A stretch of 64,000 bases of DNA from JAIEPW01 sp964471915 (lineage in GTDB: Bacteria; Acidobacteriota; Terriglobia; Bryobacterales; Bryobacteraceae). Shown one piece after another: positions 23,821 through 31,863 of the stretch; position 1 is the stretch's first letter; each line of letters begins with the position of its first letter. The translations under genes and the position numbers were made by a program. Where the stretch lies: contig CAYYID010000009.1 in assembly GCA_964471915.1 (NCBI GenBank), positions 53,359 through 117,358 of the forward strand, read 5' to 3'. The notes below the pieces were generated by a model. The model was given only the letters and a program-made list of their open reading frames with translations. It was not told where the DNA came from and made no database searches.

Positions 23821-24327
23821 TCAGTCCTCCTGGCCCCGCGAGGCAAGGATCTCGATGGCCTCGGCCGTGGTGATGCCCGGATGCCTTTGGAATGCGGGTT
23901 CCAGCCAGGCGTAGAACCACTCGGCTGTTTTCAGGCGCGCCGTGTCGGCCTGGATCTGCTCATGCAGCAGAGCGATGTATCGCCGGTGGTGCTCCGCGGT
24001 GGCCCGGGCCGTCGCGATGTAGCGTACGGTTTCGGAATCGTCCCGGAAGGTGAGCGCGGACTCGGGTTCGAGCGTGCCAAACCTGATGTCCAACCGGAGC
24101 TGCAGCGACTTGGCCTTCTGTGTGGCCAAGGTCTTTTTCATCCGGTCGGAGACGATGCTGCGGATTTGGGAAACTGCCAGCTCGTGACCGTACTCCCGAA
24201 TTAACTCTTCGTACTGGGTAAGCACATCCTGGCTGACTTCGTCAGCGGTGGGCTCGCCGGTTTCGAGGTGCGCCAGTATGGTGTCGTCAATCCGGCGCGA
24301 CAATTCCGAATCATGGAATCTGGGCAT
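23821..24327 (-). CDS. Phage protein of unknown function (168 aa)
   Basis: Start at 24327 (MPRFHDSELSRRIDDTILAH) is chosen because the region before it in the same frame reads as non-coding. The protein is helical throughout (VSQDVLTQYEELIREYGHEL). It overlaps the ParB-like gene by 17 nt. Long helices without a catalytic motif suggest a structural or regulatory protein; no family recognised. Confidence 0.55.
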   Translation of the reverse strand: MPRFHDSELSRRIDDTILAHLETGEPTADEVSQDVLTQYEELIREYGHELAVSQIRSIVSDRMKKTLATQKAKSLQLRLDIRFGTLEPESALTFRDDSETVRYIATARATAEHHRRYIALLHEQIQADTARLKTAEWFYAWLEPAFQRHPGITTAEAIEILASRGQED

Positions 24328-25258
24328 TTTGATCGAGTCCTTTCTGAAAGCTGGTAAGCCAATCGAGCGCGGCCGTGGTCTTGGAGCGAATGTCGGGGCA
24401 GTGCCAGTACTCAAGCCGGGCGGCGAGTTCGGCAGGGTCGAGCTTTGAGGCGGCAATCGCCAGCACGCCGCGCGTGACGTCCCAGATCGCATCGAGGTCC
24501 GCCTTCGTCGCAGCCCGCTCCTCGGCCGAAGCTCCCGAACGGTATCTACCGGTGTTGTCGGCGACGAGCGTCCCACTCTCCCGCGCCATCCGGCGTGCTT
24601 CACTGGTCGTAGGAAGATCCATGGCGTCGCGGATCTCGCGCACAATCTGGCGCCGCAATTCACGAGGGGTCTTGACGATTTCGGCTTGGCGTTCCGCGGG
24701 CTGCGTCGCAATTACGCTGGCGGCGTGGATGGAAACTTCACCGGAGTCCATGGCAGCTACAAGTTCGGGGGCGCCGGCCTCAACCACCCGCTTGGCGCGT
24801 TCATAGGTGTCTTTGCTTGGAAAGCCGGCTTTGCGCGCGGCCACATCGCGCGTCTCTTCGCCCCGGACAACTTCCGCGCAATTGCGCGGAAGTTGGATGT
24901 CGGTGCGTTGGCCCTGCCGGTTGCCGAGGGCGGCTTCAACCGCGTTGGCAATCGCGACACGCTCTGACTCGGTGAAGTCCTTGCGGATCTCATTCTCGGC
25001 GTACTCGCCGGCCAAGATGGAGGAGACGTGAACGACCCGCGCCACGATGGTGGGTTCCCGCAAGACGTCGCGCACCGCCAGGAGCCTCCGCGCGCCGAAC
25101 ACCAGGACGTTGTCCTCGGTGACGCCGATCGGCTGGAGGAGTCCTTCCGTGGCGATACTTGTCGCCAGCACCTCCAGGTCACCCATATCGCGCCGGTGGC
25201 GATCCGCCACCTGGACTGCATCGCAGGCAATTTCGCGCAGAGTGAGGCTGCCCGTCAT
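24311..25258 (-). CDS. ParB-like DNA-binding protein
   Basis: A 315-residue protein with a ParB-N type domain in residues 1-110: the box LLQPIGVTEDNVLVFGARRL near residue 40, then ENEIRKDFTESERVAIANAV. The following region (about 130-200) resembles the KorB/ParB HTH part (VAARKAGFPSKDTYERAKRV). The C-terminus is helical. It could bind a centromere-like or origin site, or act in replication initiation. It has no methylase domain, unlike the two other ParB-N proteins of this element. The ATG overlaps the stop of a 63-aa gene (4 nt). Confidence 0.8.
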   Translation of the reverse strand: MTGSLTLREIACDAVQVADRHRRDMGDLEVLATSIATEGLLQPIGVTEDNVLVFGARRLLAVRDVLREPTIVARVVHVSSILAGEYAENEIRKDFTESERVAIANAVEAALGNRQGQRTDIQLPRNCAEVVRGEETRDVAARKAGFPSKDTYERAKRVVEAGAPELVAAMDSGEVSIHAASVIATQPAERQAEIVKTPRELRRQIVREIRDAMDLPTTSEARRMARESGTLVADNTGRYRSGASAEERAATKADLDAIWDVTRGVLAIAASKLDPAELAARLEYWHCPDIRSKTTAALDWLTSFQKGLDQNAQIP

Positions 25259-25446
25259 CGGATCACCTCCGGCGCGGGGGTGGACTGCTGCCGGTCTTCA
25301 GCAGCAGCCCACTCTGCCAGGACCTGGAAGAGGCCGGTCACGTTGGCCGTAATCTGGCGCGCATCTTCGACCGACAACGGTCGATCCGTCTGCGCTTGCC
25401 AGAAGCGCCGGGTTTGTTCGAGGAACGGTTCAGAGGGCTCGCTCAT
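25255..25446 (-). CDS. Small protein (63 aa)
   Basis: Starts MSEPSEPFLEQTRRFWQAQT, helical, with QITANVTGLFQVLAEWAAAE in the second half. It overlaps the ParB-like gene by 4 nt, which supports its being translated. Nothing else can be said. Confidence 0.5.
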   Translation of the reverse strand: MSEPSEPFLEQTRRFWQAQTDRPLSVEDARQITANVTGLFQVLAEWAAAEDRQQSTPAPEVIR

Positions 25447-25555
25447 CCGAAAAGTGGAGATCCTGTCGGACAGCGCATTCGCGCCATCCGGCTTCGACCC
25501 TCCACCTCGGCATTGGCGCCGATGGTGAGCGATCTATGGTTTTGACTGATCGAGG

Positions 25556-25571
25556 CCCCCGTTAGCGGGGG
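25556..25571 (-). terminator. GC hairpin, candidate terminator
   Basis: CCCCCG-TTAG-CGGGGG, a 6-bp perfect GC stem with a 4-nt loop, possibly extended by two more pairs. It lies 11 nt after the stop of the small gene at 25583 and 109 nt before the start of the gene at 25446. There is no clear T-run on the minus strand. It may act as a terminator or attenuator. Confidence 0.4.
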
Positions 25572-25582
25572 TCCTCAGTGTC

Positions 25583-25792
25583 TTACGCGGACTGCTTCAG
25601 TTCATCCTCGGGGATGAGGTACTTGTGGTTCTTGCCGGCCTTCACGAGAAGCTCGCGTTTGCCACTGTTGCCGATCTTGCAGGAGATCGCCAGGTCGAAG
25701 TGACCATGGCTGACACCCTCGCGGACTTCGGCTTCGATCTTCGCAATGGCTTTCGCCAGCGTACCCGCCTCAGAGGTCGGCATCCTTTGCAT
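25583..25792 (-). CDS. Small protein (69 aa) of the early region
   Basis: Begins MQRMPTSEAGTLAKAIAKIE. Alternating strands and helices (FDLAISCKIGNSGKRELLVK) give an alpha-beta pattern. It lies ten nt after the stop of the DUF5659-like gene and before the hairpin. No known family is recognised. Confidence 0.5.
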   Translation of the reverse strand: MQRMPTSEAGTLAKAIAKIEAEVREGVSHGHFDLAISCKIGNSGKRELLVKAGKNHKYLIPEDELKQSA

Positions 25793-25802
25793 TCGGTATC
25801 CC

Positions 25803-26072
25803 CTATGAATTGTGGATTAGTGCCTTCAAGTCCTTGATCGCCGAAACGAACTGCAAGGGTTTCACTTCGGCCTTGTTGCCGAAGAACCCCATGAGATCGG
25901 CCTGTCGGCTCGGCCGATCCTCGAACACAAAGAACGCCCGCCTTCCATCACGACGCAGGCCCTGTAGATCATAGCCGATGCAGCGCAAGAAGCACGCGAG
26001 GTAGAAGTCGCCGGTTTCGTACCGTGAGGGGTACGGATGTTCTGCCGCGAGACTGTCCAGAGTCATGTCCAT
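25803..26072 (-). CDS. DUF5659-like small protein
   Basis: The start at 26072 (MDMTLDSLAAEHPYPSRYET) is chosen over 26129. The 89-residue product has the block YETGDFYLACFLRCIGYDLQ, then RRAFFVFEDRPSRQADLMGFF, the pattern of DUF5659, a family of small alpha/beta proteins found in phages and mobile elements ('fyLaaaL.a.G..L'). It is located between the regulatory region and small genes, so it is an early gene. The function is unknown. Confidence 0.6.
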   Translation of the reverse strand: MDMTLDSLAAEHPYPSRYETGDFYLACFLRCIGYDLQGLRRDGRRAFFVFEDRPSRQADLMGFFGNKAEVKPLQFVSAIKDLKALIHNS

Positions 26073-26094
26073 ACTAAACACTATTGGCGGACGA

Positions 26095-26823
26095 CTACGC
26101 CACTCCTTCCATTGAGAACAGCGATCCATCTTCCCGCTGCACCAGCTTCAGTTCTTCGAGGCGAATCTGCATCGCCTTCGCCGACACCCGAAAGATGGGC
26201 GCGATCTCGCCGGCGACGAACTCGATCGCCATCGATGCGAGAAGCTCATCGGGCTCGACGAACCCCATCGCACGCAGGTTCTCGCGCGCGGCTCGATTGA
26301 AGATATAGGGAGTCATGGCACCACGATGCCTTTCCCAGGCTGCGTACACCATTTCTTTGGGCATCAACAGGTACGCCGAGAAGTAGTCCGCCTGCCGCTC
26401 TATCGGGTCCTTGGACTGGCTAGTCCGGCAGATCACGGTTGCCTCCGATGTGGTTTTCGGGAACAGCGATCCCTGATCCGGGTTCTCCAGGAAATAGTGG
26501 CGATGTTGAACCCAGTGACCGATCTCATGCCCGACGGTGTAGCGGAACCGTCCCTCCCTGTTGGGGTGTTCCGTCGGCTCGAGGCTCTCGTCGATGGCCA
26601 CCAGTTTGTCGGGCGCCCACAGTGCACCGAGGATGTCAGGATGCCCGAGGCGGGCTTCCAGGTTGTCAATCTCCAGCGTCAGCTTGAGGTGTTTCTCCAG
26701 GATCTCCTCAACCGGGATCGGAGGAACGACAACCTCGCCGTAGCGGCCGCCGTACTCGGCGAGCAGCTTCTGGGCGTTCCATTCAATGTGTTGTTTGGGT
26801 AGGTACTTGACTTTGACTGGCAT
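26095..26823 (-). CDS. ImmA/IrrE-type metallopeptidase
   Basis: A 242-residue protein with the zinc-protease motif HEIGHW near residue 99 and ERQADYFSAYLLMP near 142, the third ligand region of the ImmA/IrrE (DUF955) family. These proteases cleave XRE-type repressors in ICEBs1 and related phages and so induce excision. It lacks its own HTH. It is placed downstream of the XRE regulator gene at 26899, the arrangement of an ImmR/ImmA pair. Target cleavage is inferred. Confidence 0.9.
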   Translation of the reverse strand: MPVKVKYLPKQHIEWNAQKLLAEYGGRYGEVVVPPIPVEEILEKHLKLTLEIDNLEARLGHPDILGALWAPDKLVAIDESLEPTEHPNREGRFRYTVGHEIGHWVQHRHYFLENPDQGSLFPKTTSEATVICRTSQSKDPIERQADYFSAYLLMPKEMVYAAWERHRGAMTPYIFNRAARENLRAMGFVEPDELLASMAIEFVAGEIAPIFRVSAKAMQIRLEELKLVQREDGSLFSMEGVA

Positions 26824-26898
26824 CCAAATCTGTCATCCTCATTGTTATTTTCATTCCCGGACACCGGGTGGGAGCCGGCGATTTGCCGACCGGCCAGC

Positions 26899-27270
26899 CT
26901 ATCTCTCCGGTCCTTTTTTTCTCAGGCCTTCTGCACGCCGGGCCAATTTCTCAATCTCGGTAGCCGACAATCCGCTCGCGGCACGTAGGAACGTGGCCAT
27001 CGCCCGCGGGTGCTGCTGGATAATCTCCGGAAGATCGGAAGCGACCTTTCCGGCCAACGCCAGCAACTCGTCAGGATCCTCGCCAAGGATCTCGGCGATC
27101 CGGCGGACGGCCTCCTCTCCCGGCGGCGGGAATTCATCGCGCTCTACCTTCGAAAGATACGTCGGGCTGATCTGGGCGCGGTCGGCAAACTTCCGGAGGC
27201 TGATTTCCTGGGCCTCCCGGAGGGCTCGAATGTGGGCGCCGAATTTCTTCTGCTTGGGCTCGTTTGCCAC
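26899..27270 (-). CDS. XRE-family regulator (ImmR-like)
   Basis: A 123-residue protein with an XRE HTH (ALREAQEISLRKFADRAQIS, then PTYLSKVERDEFPP) in residues 13-52, and a C-terminal helical tail that could form the protease-sensitive part. The GTG at 27270 is chosen because an AAAGG ribosome site lies 5-7 nt before it; GTG 27276 is the other option. A near-consensus sigma70 promoter lies just upstream. It is followed by an ImmA-type protease gene, as in ICEBs1-type immunity modules. It probably represses the lytic or excision genes. Confidence 0.85.
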   Translation of the reverse strand: MANEPKQKKFGAHIRALREAQEISLRKFADRAQISPTYLSKVERDEFPPPGEEAVRRIAEILGEDPDELLALAGKVASDLPEIIQQHPRAMATFLRAASGLSATEIEKLARRAEGLRKKGPER

Positions 27271-27299
27271 TGTCACCTTTCCATGACTGTTTAGTAGTT

Positions 27300-27327
27300 A
27301 GTATACACCTCCTGATTTCCATGTCAA
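27300..27327 (-). promoter_or_regulatory. Promoter of the XRE/ImmA module
   Basis: TTGACA (27327-27322) and TATACT (27305-27300) are separated by 16 nt, close to the sigma70 consensus, and lie 23 nt upstream of the XRE start region. The sequence downstream (27285-27300) repeats TAGTA/TTAGTA units, which may be an operator. Confidence 0.65.
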
Positions 27328-27338
27328 TCCCCGATTCT

Positions 27339-28406
27339 TCAAGCGCGGATGAGCCTCAGCGATCGCTCCGTGTAAAGGTCTCGAAACTCATCCTCTTCCA
27401 GGTTGAGGATCTTGCCGAGATCGGCGGCCGAGTATCCAAGCTCATTTGCATGAGCTTCAATCATCATCTTCAGCAGCGCCGGCTTCTCCACGGGGATATC
27501 CAGTTCCTCTGGCTCCCTCATGCGGTATCCGGCCTGGCTGAATTGGATGAAAAGGTACCGCATCTGCGCCTCGGTGATCGTCTTGAGCCGGTACGCCCTC
27601 ATCACCAGGGCCTGCATGGAGACTTTCCAGTACTGCTTCAATGACGCGAGCTTTGGAATGTTCAACCGGTGGAGAGATGGCTTGATCTCGGCGGCGGGTG
27701 TGAGAAACTCGCCCGCGAAGCGGTCAGCTTCATCCTCGATGTTCGGGCCCCCGCCACCCTGGTGCAGGATGATGTGTCCCAACTCGTGGGCGAGGTTGAA
27801 ACGGAGGCGGTCGCCGGTGATCGCTGTGTTGGAGTTGACGAAGAAGATTGGCGGACAGGTAGAGACCCATTCGCTGATGGCGTCGATCTTGCGGGTGCCG
27901 AAGTCGCACCGGACAACCACACCTCCCGCGGATTCGATGGCTTCCGTGACGTTCCTCACCGGCCCCCGCGGCAACTTCCAGTCGGCACGGACCAGTTGAG
28001 CCACGTCCTCGACGCTGCCACCGAAGTCAGCCAGGTCATATGCGTGAAAGCTGAAGGTCGACTCGATCGCCGCAGAACGCAGAAGGCGCTCAATGTGGAA
28101 GCGTCGGATGTTCATGTCCGCATGGAGCTTGCGCAGAACGCTCTGGGGCAGGCTCTGCCGCTTGCGGTGGTAAAACACACTGGAGCCAAAGCCGTGCACA
28201 CGGTCATCCTGATGGAAAAACGCTCTCGGGTACCGCAGCGTGCGCGCCAGCTTATCGATCATCTCATCCGATGGATTCTGAAGCCCTGCCTCGATCTTCG
28301 AAACCGTCCCCTGCTGTACGTTCATCGCTCGCGCAAGTCCAGCTTGAGTCATCCCCCGCGACTCGCGGGCGAGCGTTACCATCTCGGGATTGATCTCCTC
28401 CCTCAT
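27339..28406 (-). CDS. XRE-HTH / ImmA-IrrE fusion regulator
   Basis: A 355-residue protein joining an N-terminal XRE HTH (GMTQAGLARAMNVQQGTVSK, residues 18-37) to an ImmA/IrrE metallopeptidase domain with HELGHIILH near residue 208 and EDEADRFAGEF near residue 224. The C-terminal 110 residues are helical. Fusions of this kind autoregulate and can be switched on by their own protease. The start overlaps the upstream 195-residue protein gene by 4 nt. It probably controls the phage or the adjoining defence genes. Confidence 0.9.
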   Translation of the reverse strand: MREEINPEMVTLARESRGMTQAGLARAMNVQQGTVSKIEAGLQNPSDEMIDKLARTLRYPRAFFHQDDRVHGFGSSVFYHRKRQSLPQSVLRKLHADMNIRRFHIERLLRSAAIESTFSFHAYDLADFGGSVEDVAQLVRADWKLPRGPVRNVTEAIESAGGVVVRCDFGTRKIDAISEWVSTCPPIFFVNSNTAITGDRLRFNLAHELGHIILHQGGGGPNIEDEADRFAGEFLTPAAEIKPSLHRLNIPKLASLKQYWKVSMQALVMRAYRLKTITEAQMRYLFIQFSQAGYRMREPEELDIPVEKPALLKMMIEAHANELGYSAADLGKILNLEEDEFRDLYTERSLRLIRA

Positions 28407-28990
28407 AGGGCGAGGTCGCTTTGGATTTCGGTGCGGCGAATCCGGACGCGAGGTCGCCGCGCCTCGCCATCGCTGCCAGAGTCAGGCTGAGGGAGCCGGA
28501 TCACCGACTGTTCCGCCTGTTCGATTTCGATGTTCCATTCCACCCTTGTTCCGCTCATGCACGAGATCGACACATCTCTGATGTCCGTCTGAAAACGGTT
28601 GAGCCGGTAACCACAGTAGACGCGGGTCGCCTTCGGGATCTCCGGCAACGACATCTGTTGGTCGTACTGCCTGGCGTGGGCGGTCGGGTAATTCCTCGGC
28701 CGACGCATATCGTCGAACTTCTTGAACCGAACCAGGATCTGCCCATCCAGACGCAAAAGAACCAGCCCCTTGCTCTCAATGTCAACAAACTCGGTGCCGG
28801 GAACGCCGGCAAACTCGCGGCGGGCCGTATCCAACATCCAGTCGTAAATCAGGTTGGCTCGGGTTCTCGGCGAGAGCCGTGGGTCGGGACTCTGTTTCCA
28901 GCGTTCCCAGGGCTCTTCGCAGATGCGCCAAAACCGTTCCTTATGTGCTTCAATGAGGGGGAGGGCCGCCTGGCGAGAAAGTCTGCGCAT
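28403..28990 (-). CDS. Partner protein of the XRE-ImmA regulator (195 aa), function unknown
   Basis: The start at 28990 (MRRLSRQAALPLIEAHKERF) is chosen because GAGGTGA lies just upstream; 29005 is an alternative. The first half is helical, the second half beta-rich (GLVLLRLDGQILVRFKKFDD, then VSISCMSGTRVEWNIEIEQA). It overlaps the fusion regulator by 4 nt and is the first gene from a well-formed promoter with a perfect operator palindrome. Proteins of this size often accompany XRE-ImmA regulators; what they do is not known to me. Confidence 0.6.
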   Translation of the reverse strand: MRRLSRQAALPLIEAHKERFWRICEEPWERWKQSPDPRLSPRTRANLIYDWMLDTARREFAGVPGTEFVDIESKGLVLLRLDGQILVRFKKFDDMRRPRNYPTAHARQYDQQMSLPEIPKATRVYCGYRLNRFQTDIRDVSISCMSGTRVEWNIEIEQAEQSVIRLPQPDSGSDGEARRPRVRIRRTEIQSDLAL

Positions 28991-28999
28991 ATTCACCTC

Positions 29000-29016
29000 G
29001 ATCACAAGATGTGATC
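29000..29016. promoter_or_regulatory. Operator palindrome GATCACA-AGA-TGTGATC
   Basis: A perfect 7-3-7 inverted repeat lying between the -10 box (29029-29024) and the ribosome site of the 28990 gene, thus at the expected transcription start. This is the usual place for a repressor operator. The regulator is probably the XRE-ImmA fusion encoded in the same operon. Confidence 0.6.
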
Positions 29017-29023
29017 CACCTTG

Positions 29024-29052
29024 ATGATAGCGCCGTTTTTCACGGATTACAA
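29024..29052 (-). promoter_or_regulatory. Promoter of the regulator operon
   Basis: TTGTAA (29052-29047) and TATCAT (29029-29024) with a 17-nt spacer, upstream of the gene at 28990. It lies 19 nt after the stop of the SNF2 helicase gene, so the immunity operon has its own promoter although it follows the defence operon. Confidence 0.5.
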
Positions 29053-29070
29053 CACAAAATATTCCTAGCT

Positions 29071-31863
29071 CTATTCCTGCCTTGGGGCCCGCGACGGAGA
29101 GGACGGCGTAACTTCAATCCAGCCAATGAGTTCGGACGAGAATCCCATCCCATCCACCACCACTCCCCGGTGTTGGAGGTCGCGAGAGAGCATTGGCTCC
29201 AGATCCCTTTTCAGAATTGCCAGGCGTTCGTCCAAAGTCAGGGACGGCTCCGCCGGCGCTTGGTGGAAGACCTTGTCGACCGCGCGTTCCATTTGCGGGA
29301 GCCGCTGGCCATCCAGGTCAACCGCCATCGCCTGGACGTTGCCTTTGCGCTCGCCAGCTTTGCCATGGCTCTCCACGAACCACAACGACACCACCCCAGC
29401 CGGGGTGTCGTCAGCCTGGACCGCGACCCCAATCGCTTCCGCAGGCACCCGCTTGTATCGACCCAGAAGCTCCTGCGCCAGTGGATGATCCAGCCCCATC
29501 AGTTCCAATTCCTGGCGTTCCTTGCCAAGCTCCCTGTCCGTCGTGATCTTCAGTTTTCTGCCGTTTGCAAACTCGATCTCGTTCACGCCCTTCTCAACAG
29601 TCCGGACACGATGCCCAGATTCCTCCATCGCGGCGGTGAGGAAACGAATCAATCGGGCCAGGCTCGACTCCACATCGGAGAACGGCTTGTAGTCATCAAG
29701 GCGGAAGTCATCCAGGTCCTGGAACAGGTCGAAAACCACCCGGCGCGCTTCCTCCGCGTTGCCGACCGCCGCCTCTAACTCGAGGCGGGTCCTTTTCAAT
29801 TCCGGATCGGAGAGCGCCTCTTGATACAGGCGGTCGTAGTTGAGTCGCTCGGAGAGTTGCCCAAGAATCTGTGCCCGCAGATCTTCCGCCACGTTGCCCT
29901 GTTCGTCCACTTTTCCCAGGGCACGAGCGATCTCGTGTAGCTTGTCGTTCAGCAGAAGGAAGATGCGCCCTTCGATGGTATCCGAGAGCACCAGGTTGTA
30001 GACCTGCGCGGTGTGTAGCTGGCCGTAGCGGTGAATCCGTCCAATCCGCTGCTCCAAGTCCATTGGATTCCACGGCAGATCGAAATTGAACAGGATACGG
30101 GCAAACTGGAGGTTGATCCCCTCCCGGCCCGCGGCCGTGCAGACCAGCACGCGAGGACCGTCCTTCGACTTGAAGCGGCGTTCGGCTGCGAGTTTCGCGC
30201 CGTGGTCACCACCACGCAAGACCACCACACCCTGGCCCGGATATGTCTCTTCTATGGCCTTTCCGAGAAGGTCAACAGTGCCGAGGTACGTCGCGAAGAT
30301 GACCACCCTCTCTCGGGCGTCCTGCCGCCACAGTGCGCCGAGCGCGTGAAGCAGTTTGTCCACCTTGGTCTCGGCCCGCGCAGGAAACTCCGTAAGAAGG
30401 CCCTGTATTCGAAGGCGCTCCTCGGGCAAGGCAAGGCTCACAGCGGACGCGGCCAACTCTTCGCTCTGCGCGCTTTCGTACTCGATGGAATAGTGGTCAG
30501 AGGCAAGCGCCAACTCATCCTCGTCCAGTTTTCGCGCCACGCGGACTCTCAGGTCTGCGAGAATGCAGTCGGCCTGGCTTCGGCCCACCAAGTCCTCCGG
30601 AAGCCCGAACTCCTGGTGGATCATGGCGCGCGCTTCCCGGTACAGTTGCTCCCGGCCATCGATGTCCAGCTTCTGATCGCGGACCATAGCCTCGTGGATG
30701 GTGAGCATCAACAGGCGCCGGCGGAGGGTCCGGCGCACGGCGGCGAAGCTCGAAGATGCGATCTTCTGGAAGATCGTCATCACAAAGCCCAGCGCGCGCC
30801 CCTTGCTGCCCTGGCGCTTGGCGAGCGCAAAGCCGTCCTCCAGGTACTCGCGGAGCTTTTCGTAGAACCGCTGCTCGTCCTGGGACATGACGAACGACTC
30901 CGTGTGCACCCACCGTCGGGCAAAAAGCGGTGACCCGTCCGACCGGCAGGAATCCGCCTTCGTCCTGCGGTAGACGACCGAGTTCAGCCGGTGCCGCTCC
31001 CTAACCATCTCATCGGCGGAATTGAACAGAGTGGAATTCAGCAGTTGTATCAACATCCAGAAACGGAAGTGATCGCCCTGGTGAGGCGTTGCCGAGAGGA
31101 GCAGAAGATCGCGCGAGTGCGCCTTCAGCGCCTCGGCGAGTTTGTAGTTTTCCGTCTTTCGGATCCGGTTGCCACTGCGGAATGCCGTCAGATGGTGGGC
31201 CTCATCAAACACGACCAGGTCCCACGGCGGCGCATCCTTCAAGCGTTGCACGCGTTTGGGCCGCTTCAGCGTGTCGATGCTGGCAATCAGCCGGTCGTGC
31301 TTGGCGAATGCGTTGGACTTCCGGTCCGTCACGTCACCTTCGCTGCCGAACACCTCGAAGTTGAGATGGAAGACCTCATTGAGTTCGCGGTGCCAGTTGT
31401 TCACCAGACCGGCAGGCACCACCATGAGTGCGCGGTGCAATTCTCCGCGCGATGCGAGTTCCCGCAAGATCAGTGCGGTTTCGATAGTTTTCCCGAGCCC
31501 CACTTCATCCGCGATGAGGAAGCGGCGGGGCGAAGCCGTCGCGATGCGGTGGGTTAGGACTACCTGATGGGGCAGCAGATCGATCTTCGCGGCGGTAAGC
31601 GCCGCCGCCGACTCCATCAACGGAAGCGCATAGGACTCATAGACCAGCCACGCCCGGCGCAGCCGCTCTCGCGTGCCGGCCGCCACGTGACCCAGTATCC
31701 GTTCGGCCCGGCCCACGAGCGGCGCCAGCGTGCGCGCCGGAATCTGCTTCTCGCCAACACCGAAGAACGCGCGGACGTACCCATCATGCGAAATCTCGAC
31801 AACGACGCCCTCCCCGAATTCGGGGTGCTGGACTCGTTGGCCAGGGAACAAGGAAGGACTCAT
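29071..31863 (-). CDS. SNF2-family helicase of the BREX-like defence operon (BrxHII-like)
   Basis: A 930-residue SF2 ATPase. Walker A ADEVGLGKTIETA is near residue 118, the DEAH box is VVFDEAHHLTA near 218, motif III is LLLSATPHQGDH near 256, and motif VI (EQRIGRIHRYGQ) lies near residue 600. The N-terminal 50 residues carry a small SH3/UvrD-tail-like beta domain (GQRVQHPEFGEGVVVEI). This COG0553-type helicase matches BrxHII, and also resembles DrmD of DISARM. It is the last gene of a tightly coupled operon (ATG at 31863 overlaps the preceding stop). It probably translocates on invading DNA. Confidence 0.85.
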   Translation of the reverse strand: MSPSLFPGQRVQHPEFGEGVVVEISHDGYVRAFFGVGEKQIPARTLAPLVGRAERILGHVAAGTRERLRRAWLVYESYALPLMESAAALTAAKIDLLPHQVVLTHRIATASPRRFLIADEVGLGKTIETALILRELASRGELHRALMVVPAGLVNNWHRELNEVFHLNFEVFGSEGDVTDRKSNAFAKHDRLIASIDTLKRPKRVQRLKDAPPWDLVVFDEAHHLTAFRSGNRIRKTENYKLAEALKAHSRDLLLLSATPHQGDHFRFWMLIQLLNSTLFNSADEMVRERHRLNSVVYRRTKADSCRSDGSPLFARRWVHTESFVMSQDEQRFYEKLREYLEDGFALAKRQGSKGRALGFVMTIFQKIASSSFAAVRRTLRRRLLMLTIHEAMVRDQKLDIDGREQLYREARAMIHQEFGLPEDLVGRSQADCILADLRVRVARKLDEDELALASDHYSIEYESAQSEELAASAVSLALPEERLRIQGLLTEFPARAETKVDKLLHALGALWRQDARERVVIFATYLGTVDLLGKAIEETYPGQGVVVLRGGDHGAKLAAERRFKSKDGPRVLVCTAAGREGINLQFARILFNFDLPWNPMDLEQRIGRIHRYGQLHTAQVYNLVLSDTIEGRIFLLLNDKLHEIARALGKVDEQGNVAEDLRAQILGQLSERLNYDRLYQEALSDPELKRTRLELEAAVGNAEEARRVVFDLFQDLDDFRLDDYKPFSDVESSLARLIRFLTAAMEESGHRVRTVEKGVNEIEFANGRKLKITTDRELGKERQELELMGLDHPLAQELLGRYKRVPAEAIGVAVQADDTPAGVVSLWFVESHGKAGERKGNVQAMAVDLDGQRLPQMERAVDKVFHQAPAEPSLTLDERLAILKRDLEPMLSRDLQHRGVVVDGMGFSSELIGWIEVTPSSPSRAPRQE

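Noticed and set aside
29071..31863. The SNF2 helicase as part of a DISARM system (DrmD)
   Set aside because: No drmA, drmB (DUF1998) or PLD gene is present; PglZ, DUF499 and DUF1156 neighbours point to a BREX-like system.
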